Assembly: GCA_030522415.1 (NCBI GenBank)
Contig: CM060104.1
Coordinates: 9,497,501 to 9,561,500 of the forward strand
DNA from: Channallabes apus
Taxonomy: Eukaryota; Chordata; Actinopteri; Siluriformes; Clariidae
Length of the DNA stretch: 64,000 nt
Direction: 5' to 3'
The position numbers were made by a program, and so were the translations under genes. Below, piece by piece: positions 11,407 through 22,503 of the stretch (within the stretch, counting starts at the first letter, position 1; every line of letters begins with the position of its first letter). The notes below the pieces were generated by a model that made no database searches, was not told the origin of the DNA, and saw nothing but the letters and a program-made list of their open reading frames with translations.

Positions 11407-12465
11407 ATATTAATACATATATTTTTTTATATTTTAGCTTTAGGTTTTTTATAAACCTATTTTTGGGTCATAAAAACTAATTTGCTGCAACAAATTGAAT
11501 GATACCTAATAAAAATGTTCTCTACAAACAGACCAAATCAAAGCAATTTCATAGCAACAAAGAACTTGCTCTTGGGTGGATCCACTGGATAAGTATATCT
11601 GTATTATCTTACATGGAGTTATTTAACCATCACACTAAAAAGAATGCTTTTAATGACTTTGGGGTTAAATATTAAAATACTCAGATACGGTGTTCCATAC
11701 ACTACTCAGCCGAGCCTCATTTGCCACAGCGTTGTGGCAGTGTTAAAGACGCTGAAAAAACATTGATATTAAGGTGTTCATAAAACACTTCCTATGATGA
11801 TGCAAATGCACTACTGTAGCTTGATACTACTGTATATAAATTAGACAATAAAGTCTGTTTTCATTAAGTATTATCCCACATTGATCCCTTAATTATTACA
11901 ATGATACTACTAACGACTTTTTCATTGAAACGTGTGGTGTCCAGCTTCCATGAATCTGATTTAAGCACATGTGGAATGGATTCATGCTATCACAGATTAC
12001 AAAAACCTACAAAGAGGAACTATCTACCTCCCTACCTGATGAGCTGAACACATTCTAGTCTCAGCTTGCGGCAAGCAACATCTTTCCTCCAAACTACCGG
12101 CAGACTGCAACAGCTGCGCACTAACCATCTCTGAGCCAGATGTGATCAGATCAGATGTGTCAGGACAGTCAACCCACACAAGGCATTACCGTAGGTCCTG
12201 ATGTCAACCATGGCTGTGTGAAAAAAACCTTTGTGAGAATGCAGTTCATTGCCTGCAGCTTGGTCTTCAACATTGTAATTTTAGCCAAACTCATCATCCA
12301 AAAGGATTTTGGAACTTCTAATAGACAGACATTAAATGGGGAAAATCAGTGATCACATCTCCTCCGCACTGTCTTTAAATACAGGAACTGCAAATGGATG
12401 TGTGCTCAGCCCACTTATATACTCCTTGCTCACTCATGACTGCGTCACCAGGCAAAGCTTATATA

Positions 12466-13261
12466 CTCAGCAAAAAAAGAAACGTCCTCTGACTTTCAAC
12501 TCTTAAACTTAATGTGTAAATATTTGTATGAACACTAAAAGAGTCAACACCATAAGACATAAACTAAAAATGTTTCACAATGTGTCCCTGAATGAAGGGA
12601 GGCTCAAAATCAGTCAGTACCAGTCAGTATCTGGTGGCCACCAGCTGCTTGAAGTACTGCAGTGCATCTCCTCCTCATGGACTGGACCAGATTTGTCAGT
12701 TCTTGCTGTGAGATGGAGGAATTGTGTGTTCCTGGTGTGACTCGGGCAGTTGTTGTGGCCATCCTGTACCTGTCACGCAGGTGTGATATTCGGATGTACC
12801 CATCCTGTGCAGGTGTTGTTACACGTGGTCTTCCACTGCGAGGATGATCAGCTGTCCTTCCTGTCTCCCTGTAGCGCCGTCTTAGGCGTCTCACAGTGCG
12901 GACATGGCGATTTATTGCCCTATAGCCACATCAGCAGTCCTCATGCCTCCCTGCAGCATGCCTAATGCACGTTCACGCAGATGAGCAGAGACCCTGAACA
13001 TCTTTCTTTGGGTGTTTTTCACAGTCGGTAGACAAGTCTCTTTAGAACTGTGACTTTAAATGCCTACTTTCTGTAAGCTGTTAAGGTCTTAACGACCATT
13101 CCACAGGTGCATGTTAATTACTTGATTATGGTTAATTGAACATGCATGGAAAACAGTGTTTAAACCCTTTACAATGAAGATCTGTAACGTTATTTGGATT
13201 TGTACAACATTATTGTTGAAATACACCGTCTTGAAAAAGGGGCGTTTCTTTTTTTGCTGAG
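12466..13261 (-). mobile_element. non-autonomous Tc1-like element (copy A, 796 bp)
   Basis: Ends CTCAGCAAAAAAAGAAACG and its complement, flanked by TA on both sides. It interrupts the LINE relic. The interior carries only the N-terminal part of a transposase fused to its last residues; the catalytic core is absent. It is paired with the 16984-17655 copy. Confidence 0.92.
12610..13001 (-). pseudogene. Tc1-like transposase remnant, catalytic core deleted (copy A)
   Basis: Reads in the DNA-binding half through VRRLRRRYRETGRTADHPRS and GRPRVTTP, then ISHLRDRYRMATTTARVTPG, and jumps to LTNLVQSMRRRCTAVLQAAG, the typical C-terminal end. None of the three catalytic acidic motifs is present. A frameshift lies in the HTH region, where GGCTATAGGGCAATAAATCG (on the minus strand) has one base more than the sister copy. 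Not a functional gene. Confidence 0.88.
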
Positions 13262-14661
13262 TATATATCACCTTCAAGTTAGCTGACAATACCAGCATGG
13301 TAGTCCTCATTACAGACAGAGATGAAAAAGCCTATAGAGAAGTCTTCACCTCATCAAACCTATGCAGATGATCTTCAGGAGGAGTCCTTATTTATTGGTG
13401 ACCAACTTCTATAGATGCACCATAGAGAGCAATCCGAGCGGGTGCATAACTGTCTGGTTTAGCATCTGTTCCCTGAGTAAGTGCAATGCCTTCCAGAGAG
13501 TCATAAGAACAGGTGAACACATTACTAGCAGCAAGCTCCAAGCTTTATAGGACATCTTTGATTAAACAGTGTCTGAGGAAGGCTTACAAAGTCACCATGG
13601 CCCACACCATCACTCGGCACATGGATTTTTTTTTTTTTTTTTGGATTTTTTTTACTAGACTGCCATCAGGCAGATGGTACTGCAACATCCTAGCCAGAAA
13701 TATCAGGCTGAAGTACTGTTTTGTACCTGCAGGCCATCAGGGTTCTGAACCACCTTTAATCTAGTCATTGTCTCGACTCCTTCTTGTGCTATTTTACTGG
13801 TGCTGCCACTACCTCCCTCTTGGGTATTTTGCTTCATGTGCTTGTGTCACTTTTTGGGGGCATGGTGCATGTTGCAGTACTTCAAAGGGCACATCTACAA
13901 TTTACTGCCACTAAGGACTAAGTTCTGTCCCTGTGCAATATATTGGACTCTAATTAATGTTATATGCTTTATAGTCCACTAACCATGTTTTTTTTCGTTT
14001 TTTTAAGACATCCTTGCTCTTTGGACTGTACTATATTACAGTACATAGTATTATGTAAATAATATCTTTCCCTCTCCTTCCTCTATCATTAGCCTTTGTA
14101 TTGCACAGATACAATCTAGAGCACCTGAGCCTCACCGCAAGCACATTTTCGTTTTACGTACCTGTATTTCATGTACAGCTTTCACTGACATTTTGGGCAC
14201 ATGACCAATAAACTTGAACTGAATATTGGTGAGAGGATAATGGGACCCAAGGTTCACAAATGATTGTGGGGACCAAAGGCCAGCCTGTCGGGTCCAATAC
14301 CACTGAAGAGGTAATGTAGAACAACAATACTGGATATAATGTTTTGCATTGTAAAGTTATGGCTAACTGGAATATACAGTATGGCTATAAGGCTTGGGGC
14401 AGATTTGAAAGATAAACAGCACAGAGGTACTGTAATACTTCACAATGATCATGAGAACCGAGAGTCCTTCCACACTGTCTGTTTAATTGTCTCCAGGTGT
14501 GTGTGTGATCATTAATCAGGTGAGTTTGAGCATGTGTGATAGAGGCTGGAGTCCTCTGTGGCCGTGAATGTAATCCACACTGCACTCTGGGAACTAATTG
14601 GCACTATTTAGGTGACATTTTCAGCATATCCATGAAAACTGGATTAGTTACCTGCCAAGAA

Positions 14662-15043
14662 ATATTCACTCACTCACTCAGTCATCTTCTATACCACTTT
14701 ATCCTATATTGACGGTCGCAGGAACCTGGAGCCTATCCCAAGAGGCATAGGGTACGAGGCAGGGTACACCCTGGACACGGAGCCAATACATCGCAGGGCA
14801 CACACACATACACACACTCGATCGCACACTATGGGAAATTTGGGAACACCAATTAGCCTAATCTGCATGTCTTTGGACTGCGGGAGGAAACCGGAGTACC
14901 CGGAGGAAACCCACCAAGCACGGGGAGAACATGCAAACACCGTGCACACAGAGACGGGAATCGAGCCTGGCCGGGAATCGAACCCAGACCCTGGAGGTGC
15001 AAGCAGATAGTGCTACAGTAAGCACTATACCACCATGCCGCCG
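14662..15043 (-). mobile_element. tRNA-derived SINE (copy 4) with 5-bp TACAGTA scar
   Basis: Minus-strand, more diverged than other copies. The 9-bp duplication TGCCAAGAA flanks it (14653-14661, 15044-15052). Near the tRNA-like head it carries GTGCTACAGTAAGCAC at 15011 onward, where sister copies have GTGCTAACCAC: a 5-bp insertion at a TA. Confidence 0.9.
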
Positions 15044-15745
15044 TGCCAAGAATTACAACTAACCAAAAAAAACATGTGCTTTTATTAATACAAACATTCT
15101 GATTGGTCTGCAGGTGAAGTAGGCCATACTATTAAGTAACAGAAAGCCTCTGAGCCTACGGGTTCAAAATCCACATTAACTCAGCATTAAGAGCTAAAAG
15201 TAAAACAAGACAAGACACGCATACCATGCAAAGAGAGTTGCATATATCAGCTTTCCCGAGGAACCACGGGCACTGATCCACATCTATCATAGAGAATAAT
15301 CTTTCACGTTTTTTTAAATGTAAGAGAGTCCGGGCCTTCATTTATATTTAAAGGCTGCCATCTGACTAGGCCATTGCAGCCATTTAAGCTGCTGAACTAT
15401 TAATGAGACAAGCAGGCATTAAGGTCAAAAGAAGTCTCAGATGATTGAGTAGTGGAGAAATTTCAGTGCTGTGGTATTGTCATTAATCCCCAGATGCGCT
15501 GTGTGTTGACTGTCCCAGAGTAAGGGTGTACGGTGGACTCCTCTATCCCAGCTCAATGACCCATTGCCCCTCATGATACATGTAGAACTCCTCCAGGGAA
15601 AAGCAGATAAGCAATAAAGGCAGCTTATAGTCAGTCAGGCTGGTCTGAAAATAAAATAAACTCACTTTTTTTCACATCACCCTCATATCAAAGGCTGAAA
15701 TAAAAACCAACCCAGTATATCTGGTGCTTTTTTAGGCATGGTTTG

Positions 15746-15751
<6 letters not shown>

Positions 15752-15780
<29 letters not shown>
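15752..15780. repeat. (TA)n microsatellite
   Basis: TA tract abutting the left end of a Tc1-like element. Confidence 0.9.
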
Positions 15781-15790
<10 letters not shown>

Positions 15791-16972
15791 CTAAAGGATT
15801 ATTAGGAACACCTGTTCAATTTCTCATTAATGCAATTATCTAATCAACCAATCACATGGCAGTTGCTTCAATGCATTTAGGGGTGTGGTCCTGGTCAAGA
15901 CAATCTCCTGACCTCCAAGCTGAATGTCAGAATGGGAAAGAAAGGTGATTTACTGTAAGCAATTTTGAGCATGGCATGGTTGTTGGTGCCAGACGGGCCG
16001 GTCTGAGTATTTCACAATCTGTTCAGTTACTGGGATTTTTACGCACAACCATTTCTTGGGTTTACAAAGAATGGTGAGAAAAGGGAAAAACATCCAGTAT
16101 GCTGCAGTCCTGTGGCCGAAAATGCCTTGTTGATGCTCGAGGTCAGAGGAGAATGGGCCGACTGATTCAAGCTGATAGAAGAGCAACTTTGACTGAAATA
16201 ACCACTCGTTACAATCGAGGTATGCAGCAAAGCATTTGTGAAGCCACAACTCGCACAACCTTGAGACGGATGGGCTACAACAGCAGAAGACCCCACCGGG
16301 TACCACTCATCTCCACTACAAATAGGAAATAGAGGCTACAATTTGCACGAGCTCACCAAAATTGGACAGTTGAAGACTGGAAAAATGTTGCCTGGTCTGA
16401 TGAGTCTCGATTTCTGTTGAGACATTCAAATGGTAGAGTCAGAATTTGGCGTAAACAGAATGAGAACACGGATCCATCATGCCTTGTTACCACTGTGCAG
16501 GCTGGTGGTGGTGGTATAATGGTGTGGGGGATGTTTTCTTGGCACACTTTAGGCCCCTTAGTGCCAACTGGGCATCATTTAAATGCCACGGTCTACCTGA
16601 GCATTGTTTCTGGCCATGTCCATCCCTTTATGACCACCATGTACCCATCCTCTGATGGCTACTTCCAGCAGGATAATGCACCATGTCACAAAGCTCGAAT
16701 CATTTCAAATTGGTTTCTTGAACATGACAATGAGTTCACTGTACTAAAATGGCCCCCACAGTCACCAGGGATGTGGTGGAACGGGAGCTTCGTGCCACAA
16801 ATCGCCATCAACTGCAAGATGCTATTCTATCAATATGGGCCAACATTTCTAAAGAATGCTTTCAGCACCTTGTTGAATCAATGCCACGTAGAATTAAGGC
16901 AGTTCTGAAGGCGAAAGGGGGTCAAACACCGTATTAGTATGGTGTTCCTAATAATCCTTTAGGTGAGTGTGT
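15781..16972 (+). mobile_element. Tc1-like transposon (1.2 kb), catalytic motif lost
   Basis: Inverted ends CACCTAAAGGATTATTAGGA and its complement (TCCTAATAATCCTTTAGGTG), with AC- or TA-rich flanks. Boundaries at the simple repeats are approximate. It encodes one transposase, broken as described in the separate entry. It is not in the same sequence family as the 4818-6438 element. The CTCAGC-ended copy B begins only about 12 bp from its right end. Confidence 0.92.
15932..16937 (+). pseudogene. Tc1-like transposase, multiply broken
   Basis: Starts MGKKGDL but meets a stop at codon 9, caused by TTACTGTAAGC at 15950-15960; taking out the 5-bp CTGTA would keep the frame open into a helix-turn-helix region. 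Further on come CLVDARGQRRMGRLIQADRR, the first catalytic Asp in WSDESRF (near 16399), GGGGIMVWGMFSWHTLG, and the second Asp in QQDNAPCHKARI (near 16672). Then PPQSP is followed directly by an out-of-frame WWNG segment: the DLNPIE block holding the catalytic Glu is missing and the frame shifts. A TAG in the 16330 region also breaks it. The C-terminal end MPRRIKAVLKAKGGQTPY is recognisable in another frame. Confidence 0.9.
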
Positions 16973-16983
16973 ATATATATATA

Positions 16984-17655
16984 CTCAGCAAAAAAAGAAA
17001 CGCTCCTTTTTCAGGACTGTGTATTTCAACAATAATGTTGTAAAAATCCAAATAACTTTACAGATCTTCATTGTAAAGGGTTTAAACAATGTTTTCCATG
17101 CATGTTCAATTAACCATAATCAATTAATTCACATGCACCTGTGGAATGGTCGTTAAGACCTTAACAGCTTACAGAAAGTAGGCATTTAAGGTCACAGTTC
17201 TAAAAACGCAGGACACTAAAGAGACTTGTTTACGGACTGTGAAAAACACCCAAAGAAAGATGCCCAGGGTCCCTGCTCATCTGCGTGAACGTGCATTAGG
17301 CATGCTGCAGGGAGGCATGAGGACTGCTGATGTGGCTACGGCAATAAATCTCCATGTCCGCACTGTGAGACGCCTAAGACGGCGCTACAGGGAGACAGGA
17401 AGGACAGCTGGTCATCCTCGCAGTGGAAGACCACGTGTAACAACACCTGCACAGGATGGGTACATCCGAATATCACACCTGCGTGACAGGTACAGGATGG
17501 CCACAACAACTGCCCGAGTCACACCAGGAACACACAATCCCTCCATCTCACAGCAAGAACTGACAAATCTGGTCCAGTCCATGAGGAGGAGATGCACTGC
17601 AGTACTTCAAGCAGCTGGTGGTTGAAAGTCAGAGGACGTTTCTTTTTTTGCCGAG
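16984..17655 (+). mobile_element. non-autonomous Tc1-like element (copy B, ~672 bp)
   Basis: Same ends as 12466-13261 (CTCAGCAAAAAAAGAAACG at left, a slightly mutated TTTTTTTGCCGAG at right). It shares the same internal transposase deletion junction and has lost a further ~125 bp near its right end relative to copy A. Confidence 0.92.
17260..17625 (+). pseudogene. Tc1-like transposase remnant, catalytic core deleted (copy B)
   Basis: Open frame of about 120 codons from MPRVPAHLRERALGMLQGGM through VRRLRRRYRETGRTAGHPRS to ARVTPGTHNPSISQQELTNL and MRRRCTAVLQAAGG. It has the two-helix DNA-binding half and the last few residues of the family but no DDE catalytic domain. If expressed it could only bind DNA; that is speculation. 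It is better preserved than copy A, having no frameshift. Confidence 0.88.
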
Positions 17656-17656
17656 T

Positions 17657-17682
17657 GTATATATATATATATATATATATAA
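17657..17682. repeat. (TA)n microsatellite
   Basis: TA tract at the right end of copy B. Confidence 0.85.
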
Positions 17683-19477
17683 AGGGTTTTACATAGGCAC
17701 ACTTTGCCTTCATTTTAGCTGCTACTGTATGCATTAGTACTCCTGGTACATAATCAATACCTTAATCTAGGAACAATGAAATGTAAAATGAGATGATCAA
17801 GCTAATTAAAAGAATGATTAGCTCCTTGTTTGCACAGGCAGTGGGGGTGGGTGAGATTCTGAATGGCGAGTCAAAGCCGCAGAGCACTAGAACCCAAAGG
17901 CAAAGATAAAAAAGCATCCCCACATAAGGTTTAAAATACAGCCAGACTCTCACACATGCAGTCACAGTTCTTTGAACCTGTCCCACCAGGCCAATCTGTT
18001 ATGCTTAATTTAGGCGCAGTGATGCATTTTAAATTGGACCTCCTGTCCAAGTCGGCCCCATCAGAGAGCCATCAGCAACCTGCTGCTGAGGGAAAGCAGC
18101 CATGTCCTAAACTGTCTTACACAGCACAGATGCAAGCCATGAACGGAGTTCAAGTTACTTCTTGCTGTATCATGGCAGTAATTCTATCCTATACCCTGAA
18201 AAGAAGGGTAAATGCTATGTTTTTGCTAGAAATACAGTATGTGATAACCATTGGAATTATATGTACTGTATAAAAAGATTTCAAAGTATTCCAGATGTAG
18301 AGTACTGAGCAATACATGTATTTATCTGGGTTTTACAGAATGGTGATTATTACTTATGAAAATGGTACAGACTGTTAAAATGCACAATATTTATTTATTT
18401 GTTGGTCTCTAATAAATAACAAGATTTATTTTTTTTGCTTCTTTCAGAAAGTTAGTACTGTAATATCCTGTGAGATGGCCAATTACAGTTTTTCCACTCT
18501 GACGTCTCTAGCTGGAGTTGGGTTCCTACACAAACACCTGCCCCTAATATTCACTAATTAGACTAAACTAACTAAAAAACATGTTCACAATCTTACAAAA
18601 TATTAGAAAAGCAACAGAAAGTGCCTTAGTCAGAAGCTGGGCAAAGACTCTCCAAGTCTCCGCTGTACTGAACTGTAATGGCTGGATGATCGATTCCTTT
18701 GCGTGCCTGTATTTGTTGTAATTATGGAGATAGAAAGCGTTACATGACATGAAAGTATAAAACAATTCAGTGCCTTGTAGATATGAGCGCTGTCATGCAC
18801 ATAAGAGAAAACGCCTATCGTGTACAGTTTCCCCTTTAAAAACTTGAACTGATTTAAATACACCCTGTCCTCTAAAGCAGATCTATTCAGAACCTCCTCC
18901 ATGGAGACATATATGCATGATGAAGAAGTTTCTTTTTATCAAAACAAGTTAATTACAAATGTACGAAGGGGCCTTCTAGGGAGGTCTTGTTCCAGATTTA
19001 TGCATTGATTTTCTCATCTGTTGATTATCTGGGGAGAATAAAACTGCTCTCATCTTTTGTTCCAGCATGGTGCTACTACTGTATGTGGAGCTACTATGTA
19101 AAATGTTTAAAGCATGACAAATCCCACACATACAATCATTTAAATCATAATTCTTTTTTTGGTATTTTCCATCTCACCCCTAACTTACGACTGCTGGCAA
19201 TTCCAATTAGCTTCACACCCCAAATCTCTGCTCAAAGGGGAGAAGTAGACTCAGATCATGCCAGCCAAGTACTTCCCAACAGCTGGTATTTTTACCTTTA
19301 AATTTTCAGCTCTTCTTTATTAACCAATTACAGTACAAGCAGTGGTGTGTATCGAATATTGAAATATTGTTGCATTTTTTTTTTTAAATGCATATCAAAC
19401 ATACTGTATGAAAGCGCAATAACAGACCACACTGGATTTTCAACATGCACTATTTTAAAAGTACTGTAAGGGGAAAT

Positions 19478-19609
19478 CCCTGCGATGGATTGGCACCCTG
19501 TCCAGGGTGTACCCCGCCTAGTGCCCGAAGTCTCCTGGGATAGGCTCCAGGTCCCCCGCGACCCTGAACACAGGATTAAGCGGTATAGAAAATGAATGAA
19601 TGAATGAAT
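19478..19609 (+). mobile_element. 5'-truncated SINE (copy 5, tail only)
   Basis: Only the last ~130 bp is present, from CCCTGCGATGGATTGG to GAATGAATGAATG. A perfect 12-bp duplication GTAAGGGGAAAT flanks it (19466-19477, 19610-19621). 5' truncation with a target-site duplication is the mark of LINE-driven retroposition. Confidence 0.93.
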
Positions 19610-22287
19610 GTAAGGGGAAATAACAATATACTTCTTTAACGATAGGAAAAGCCGATTTCCTTATAGGTTAGGAAGTGATCCAGTTGTAAGAAACACCTAC
19701 AATTTGACAACATATTAGGAGTAAGTCATGTGGAATAAAATATTTGGAAATATACTTAAAGCCTTAAAGCTTGGTGTGACTAAAGACAGAATTTCCTTTG
19801 GAATGATGCGCTGTATTTCTAGGAAAAATGCAACAAAATAAATGATTTTCAGCATTATAACAAATAATCAATCAGATTGCAAAACACATGTAAAACCTAA
19901 CTAGAGCTTTTAAATAAGGAAAGGCTAAAGAAACGGATCTTTTCCTTATCATTTACGGCTTCTGGGACAGAAAACCTCCCTCTACACCACCCTACTGTCC
20001 ATAAGGCTTATACATGTCTGACATAAGGCAATTCATTTTAATATTAATTTAAATACTCATTTATAATAGGTCAATTCAAGTACTGGCCATTGCAGACGCA
20101 TAAGTACGCATAACATAACTAAAAATAAGTCTTTTTTTAATTGTATAAAAAACATTTATTCTAAATATTAGGTTTTTTTTTTTTAAGATAACAGCTTTCT
20201 TTAATTTTAAAACATTTAATTAGGACATCCAAATACTTTACAACAGTGAAGACATTTTAGATTTTTTTATTACAGTATTTTAAGTTGTTAATTAATGCTT
20301 TTTATTCATTATTTTTCAAACATATTAGCAGTTGTTTCCAAAATAAATCCGTTTGTCTAATTCATTTGTTACTGTAGATATTAGCATGTTTATTATAATA
20401 AGACTATCAGCATTTGAAAAAAATAAGTCTTAAATAGTTGTAAAATTGTAATTATTAGATGATAATTTATGTTACAGTAGGTTAAAGGCCTGCATTATAT
20501 AATAACACACACACACACATGCATACACATGCACACACACCCACATACAGTCTTCTCTTGTTTCAGCACATACCTAGCTTATATTCCCTTCCATTTTGAA
20601 AAGGTTTAATGCTGCATTAATAACAACAGCTAGAGGGGTTAATATACCGTACCATTGTTTTCAGGCAACTTTGTCTTGCACCAAACAGCCTTTTCTCTAA
20701 CCTCTGCTTAATCCTCACTGGTACAGTACATCTATCAACTGGATTAGACTGGCGGCGCCTCACAGACTCCATCACAGTGTTCAGAGACATGAGCAGGCAT
20801 GGTACATCCGGTATAGAGAAGTACTGTATGGTACTGTAAGCTCTAGCCATCCTTTTCCTCGTTTCTCTCTCGCCATCTTCACCCCATCAGGAATCAGCGA
20901 GGAGCTTGGGATCAGAAACTACTGCTCTGTGAGTCCTGACCTGACAGCTATTTGTCATTGGTTAGCATTATGAGTGGTTTCATCTCCTGTAGTGCACGAG
21001 AAGTGATGTGGGCAGACTGAATTTCCATGATCATGCAGCCTAGCAACGCTGGACTGTAACAAAATCTTAAACGAACTCAGCCTTTGATACAAGTTTCCAT
21101 CGTTCTTAACATAGAGCCGGATATTATTCAAAGCACAATTGGAAATTCTAGCTTGAACCTGGCCTACTCTAAAATCCACATGAAAGTAGTAAGTCAGTAA
21201 GTCAGCAGAGTTGGTAAATACAATAGACATACAATAGTAAAATAAAATAGGTTACACTGCTGGTACTTGGCCTTGCACATGATGGGTTATTTGCAAACCA
21301 CTGAGTACAGTACAGTACAGTACCTTGTATATAGTGGCATATTTACATGCTTTTCTTCAGTAGTTGTACCTACAGTACATAATATAAAGTGCACAGTATG
21401 TTCTTTTAATTAAGGTTTAAAATGACAATCTGATAATATCGTAATCGCATCAAGGGACTTTTTCTAATAATTAACTAAGATTGCAAAAAATTGATTGAAT
21501 TAGTTGATTTTAAAGGCTATAAAGTTCTGTTTTAATTAGTTCGCATTATCTCTTAATCAGCTGTGATTATTTCAGTTTTTTTTAGTCGGATGATTATTTA
21601 ATCCTCTTCATGTTTGGCTTTTTCTTCCAAAACTACAAGACATGTAACCTACTTATCAGCTGAACCCATCCTGCACGCAGGACTCCACTTCAGAGATTCT
21701 CAAACAGCCTACTTTAAACCTACTTACTGTAAGGCAACATACTGTAACAGTTTAAGTCAGGTTGTAAGAAGCATGTTCAATGCAAAGGCAAAGTGCATTT
21801 CATCTAGACTAAATTACAACACCACTGCTACTGTATATTTCACTTCCACTGCTACAGTATTACTGAGCATCACAGCCGCGAGCGAATGTGGTTTGAACGT
21901 TCTTGTTTACAGCAATGAATAATTACACATTTCCCCTTGAGTTATAAGATGCTATTTGGGGGTCATAAGTGTATTATTTTCTTGCTAGACTTAAAGTGTA
22001 CACTGACATCTTTGAAAAAAAAAAAGAAAAAAGATGTACTGTACTGCCAGACTGGGAGCAAGTTTGTGTAAGGTGTGAAATTTATAAACTTGATTTTATG
22101 TTCTCTAAAATCTTTGTTTTAAACAGTAAGTAAATACTGTCCGTATTATGCATATTGTGTGAAAACTAAAATGTATAGATGTGAACCTGTCCATCATTGT
22201 GGTATTAACAAATATGAGTGCATATGAAGTGCACATTATGGCCACAAGATATTATTGGTGACTGTATTTTACAGTAGAATTTAAATA

Positions 22288-22289
22288 AA

Positions 22290-22320
<31 letters not shown>
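22288..22320. repeat. (AAAG)n microsatellite
   Basis: Tetranucleotide tract beginning eight bases past the exon 6 donor. Confidence 0.9.
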
Positions 22321-22321
<1 letters not shown>

Positions 22322-22328
22322 CTCTTAC

Positions 22329-22503
22329 CTTTGACAATGAGTTCAGCAAAGTTCGAAACACCAGAGCCTCTGGACGACTGGGTGACACAGCGGTAGAGGT
22401 CCTGCTCAGGCCGCTGGACGTCCTCCAGCTGGAAGGACACCGAGAAACGATTGCGGCCCAGGTGCTTAACTGAGCCACCTGAGGACACCTCACCTTTGTG
22501 CCG
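22329..22503 (-). CDS. ptpru: ptpru exon 6 equivalent: second half of Ig domain
   Basis: Internal exon of 175 nt, the same size I recall for exon 6 in mammalian R2B genes. The acceptor is CCACTCTAG followed by CGGCAC and the donor is GTCAAAG followed by GTAAGA. It starts in phase 0 and ends with one spare base. The translation includes [15 protein letters not shown], then [20 protein letters not shown] and AELIVK. The Cys in LYRC should pair with the Cys of FQC in exon 5 to make the Ig disulfide. The AELIVK end is the boundary with the first FN3 repeat. In R2B phosphatases the MAM-Ig unit forms the adhesive tip of the ectodomain. An (AAAG)n tract begins only a few bases beyond the donor, inside intron 6. 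Confidence 0.94.

Larger units (their letters stand above)
12010..14222 (+). mobile_element. non-LTR retrotransposon (LINE) relic, interrupted
   Basis: Decayed plus-strand LINE. Traces of a reverse transcriptase domain appear: VNPHKALP near 12170, a FNIVILAKLI-like segment near 12270, TGTANGCVLSPLIYSLLTHD near 12385-12450, and after the inserted Tc1 element ADNTSMVVLITDRDEKAYRE near 13275-13340, where the usual catalytic ADD box reads ADN. The C-terminal region follows (GCITVWF...FQRVIRTGEHITSSKL, 13437-13540; LPSGRWY near 13660). The 3' end closes with ACCAATAAACTTGAACTGAA. Multiple stops and frameshifts make it dead. The clade is not assigned. The interruption by the Tc1 element at 12466-13261 shows that the LINE is the older of the two. 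Confidence 0.8.
10608..22328 (-). other. ptpru: ptpru intron 6
   Basis: About 11.7 kb between exons 6 and 7. The left half (11034-17660) is a pile-up of SINEs, a LINE relic and three Tc1-like elements. The right half (17690-22280) has one truncated SINE (19478-19609) and is otherwise AT-rich sequence with no gene I can recognise, but with a dense scatter of TACTGTA/TACAGTA 7-mers. Short open frames here have no recognisable domain. Confidence 0.75.
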
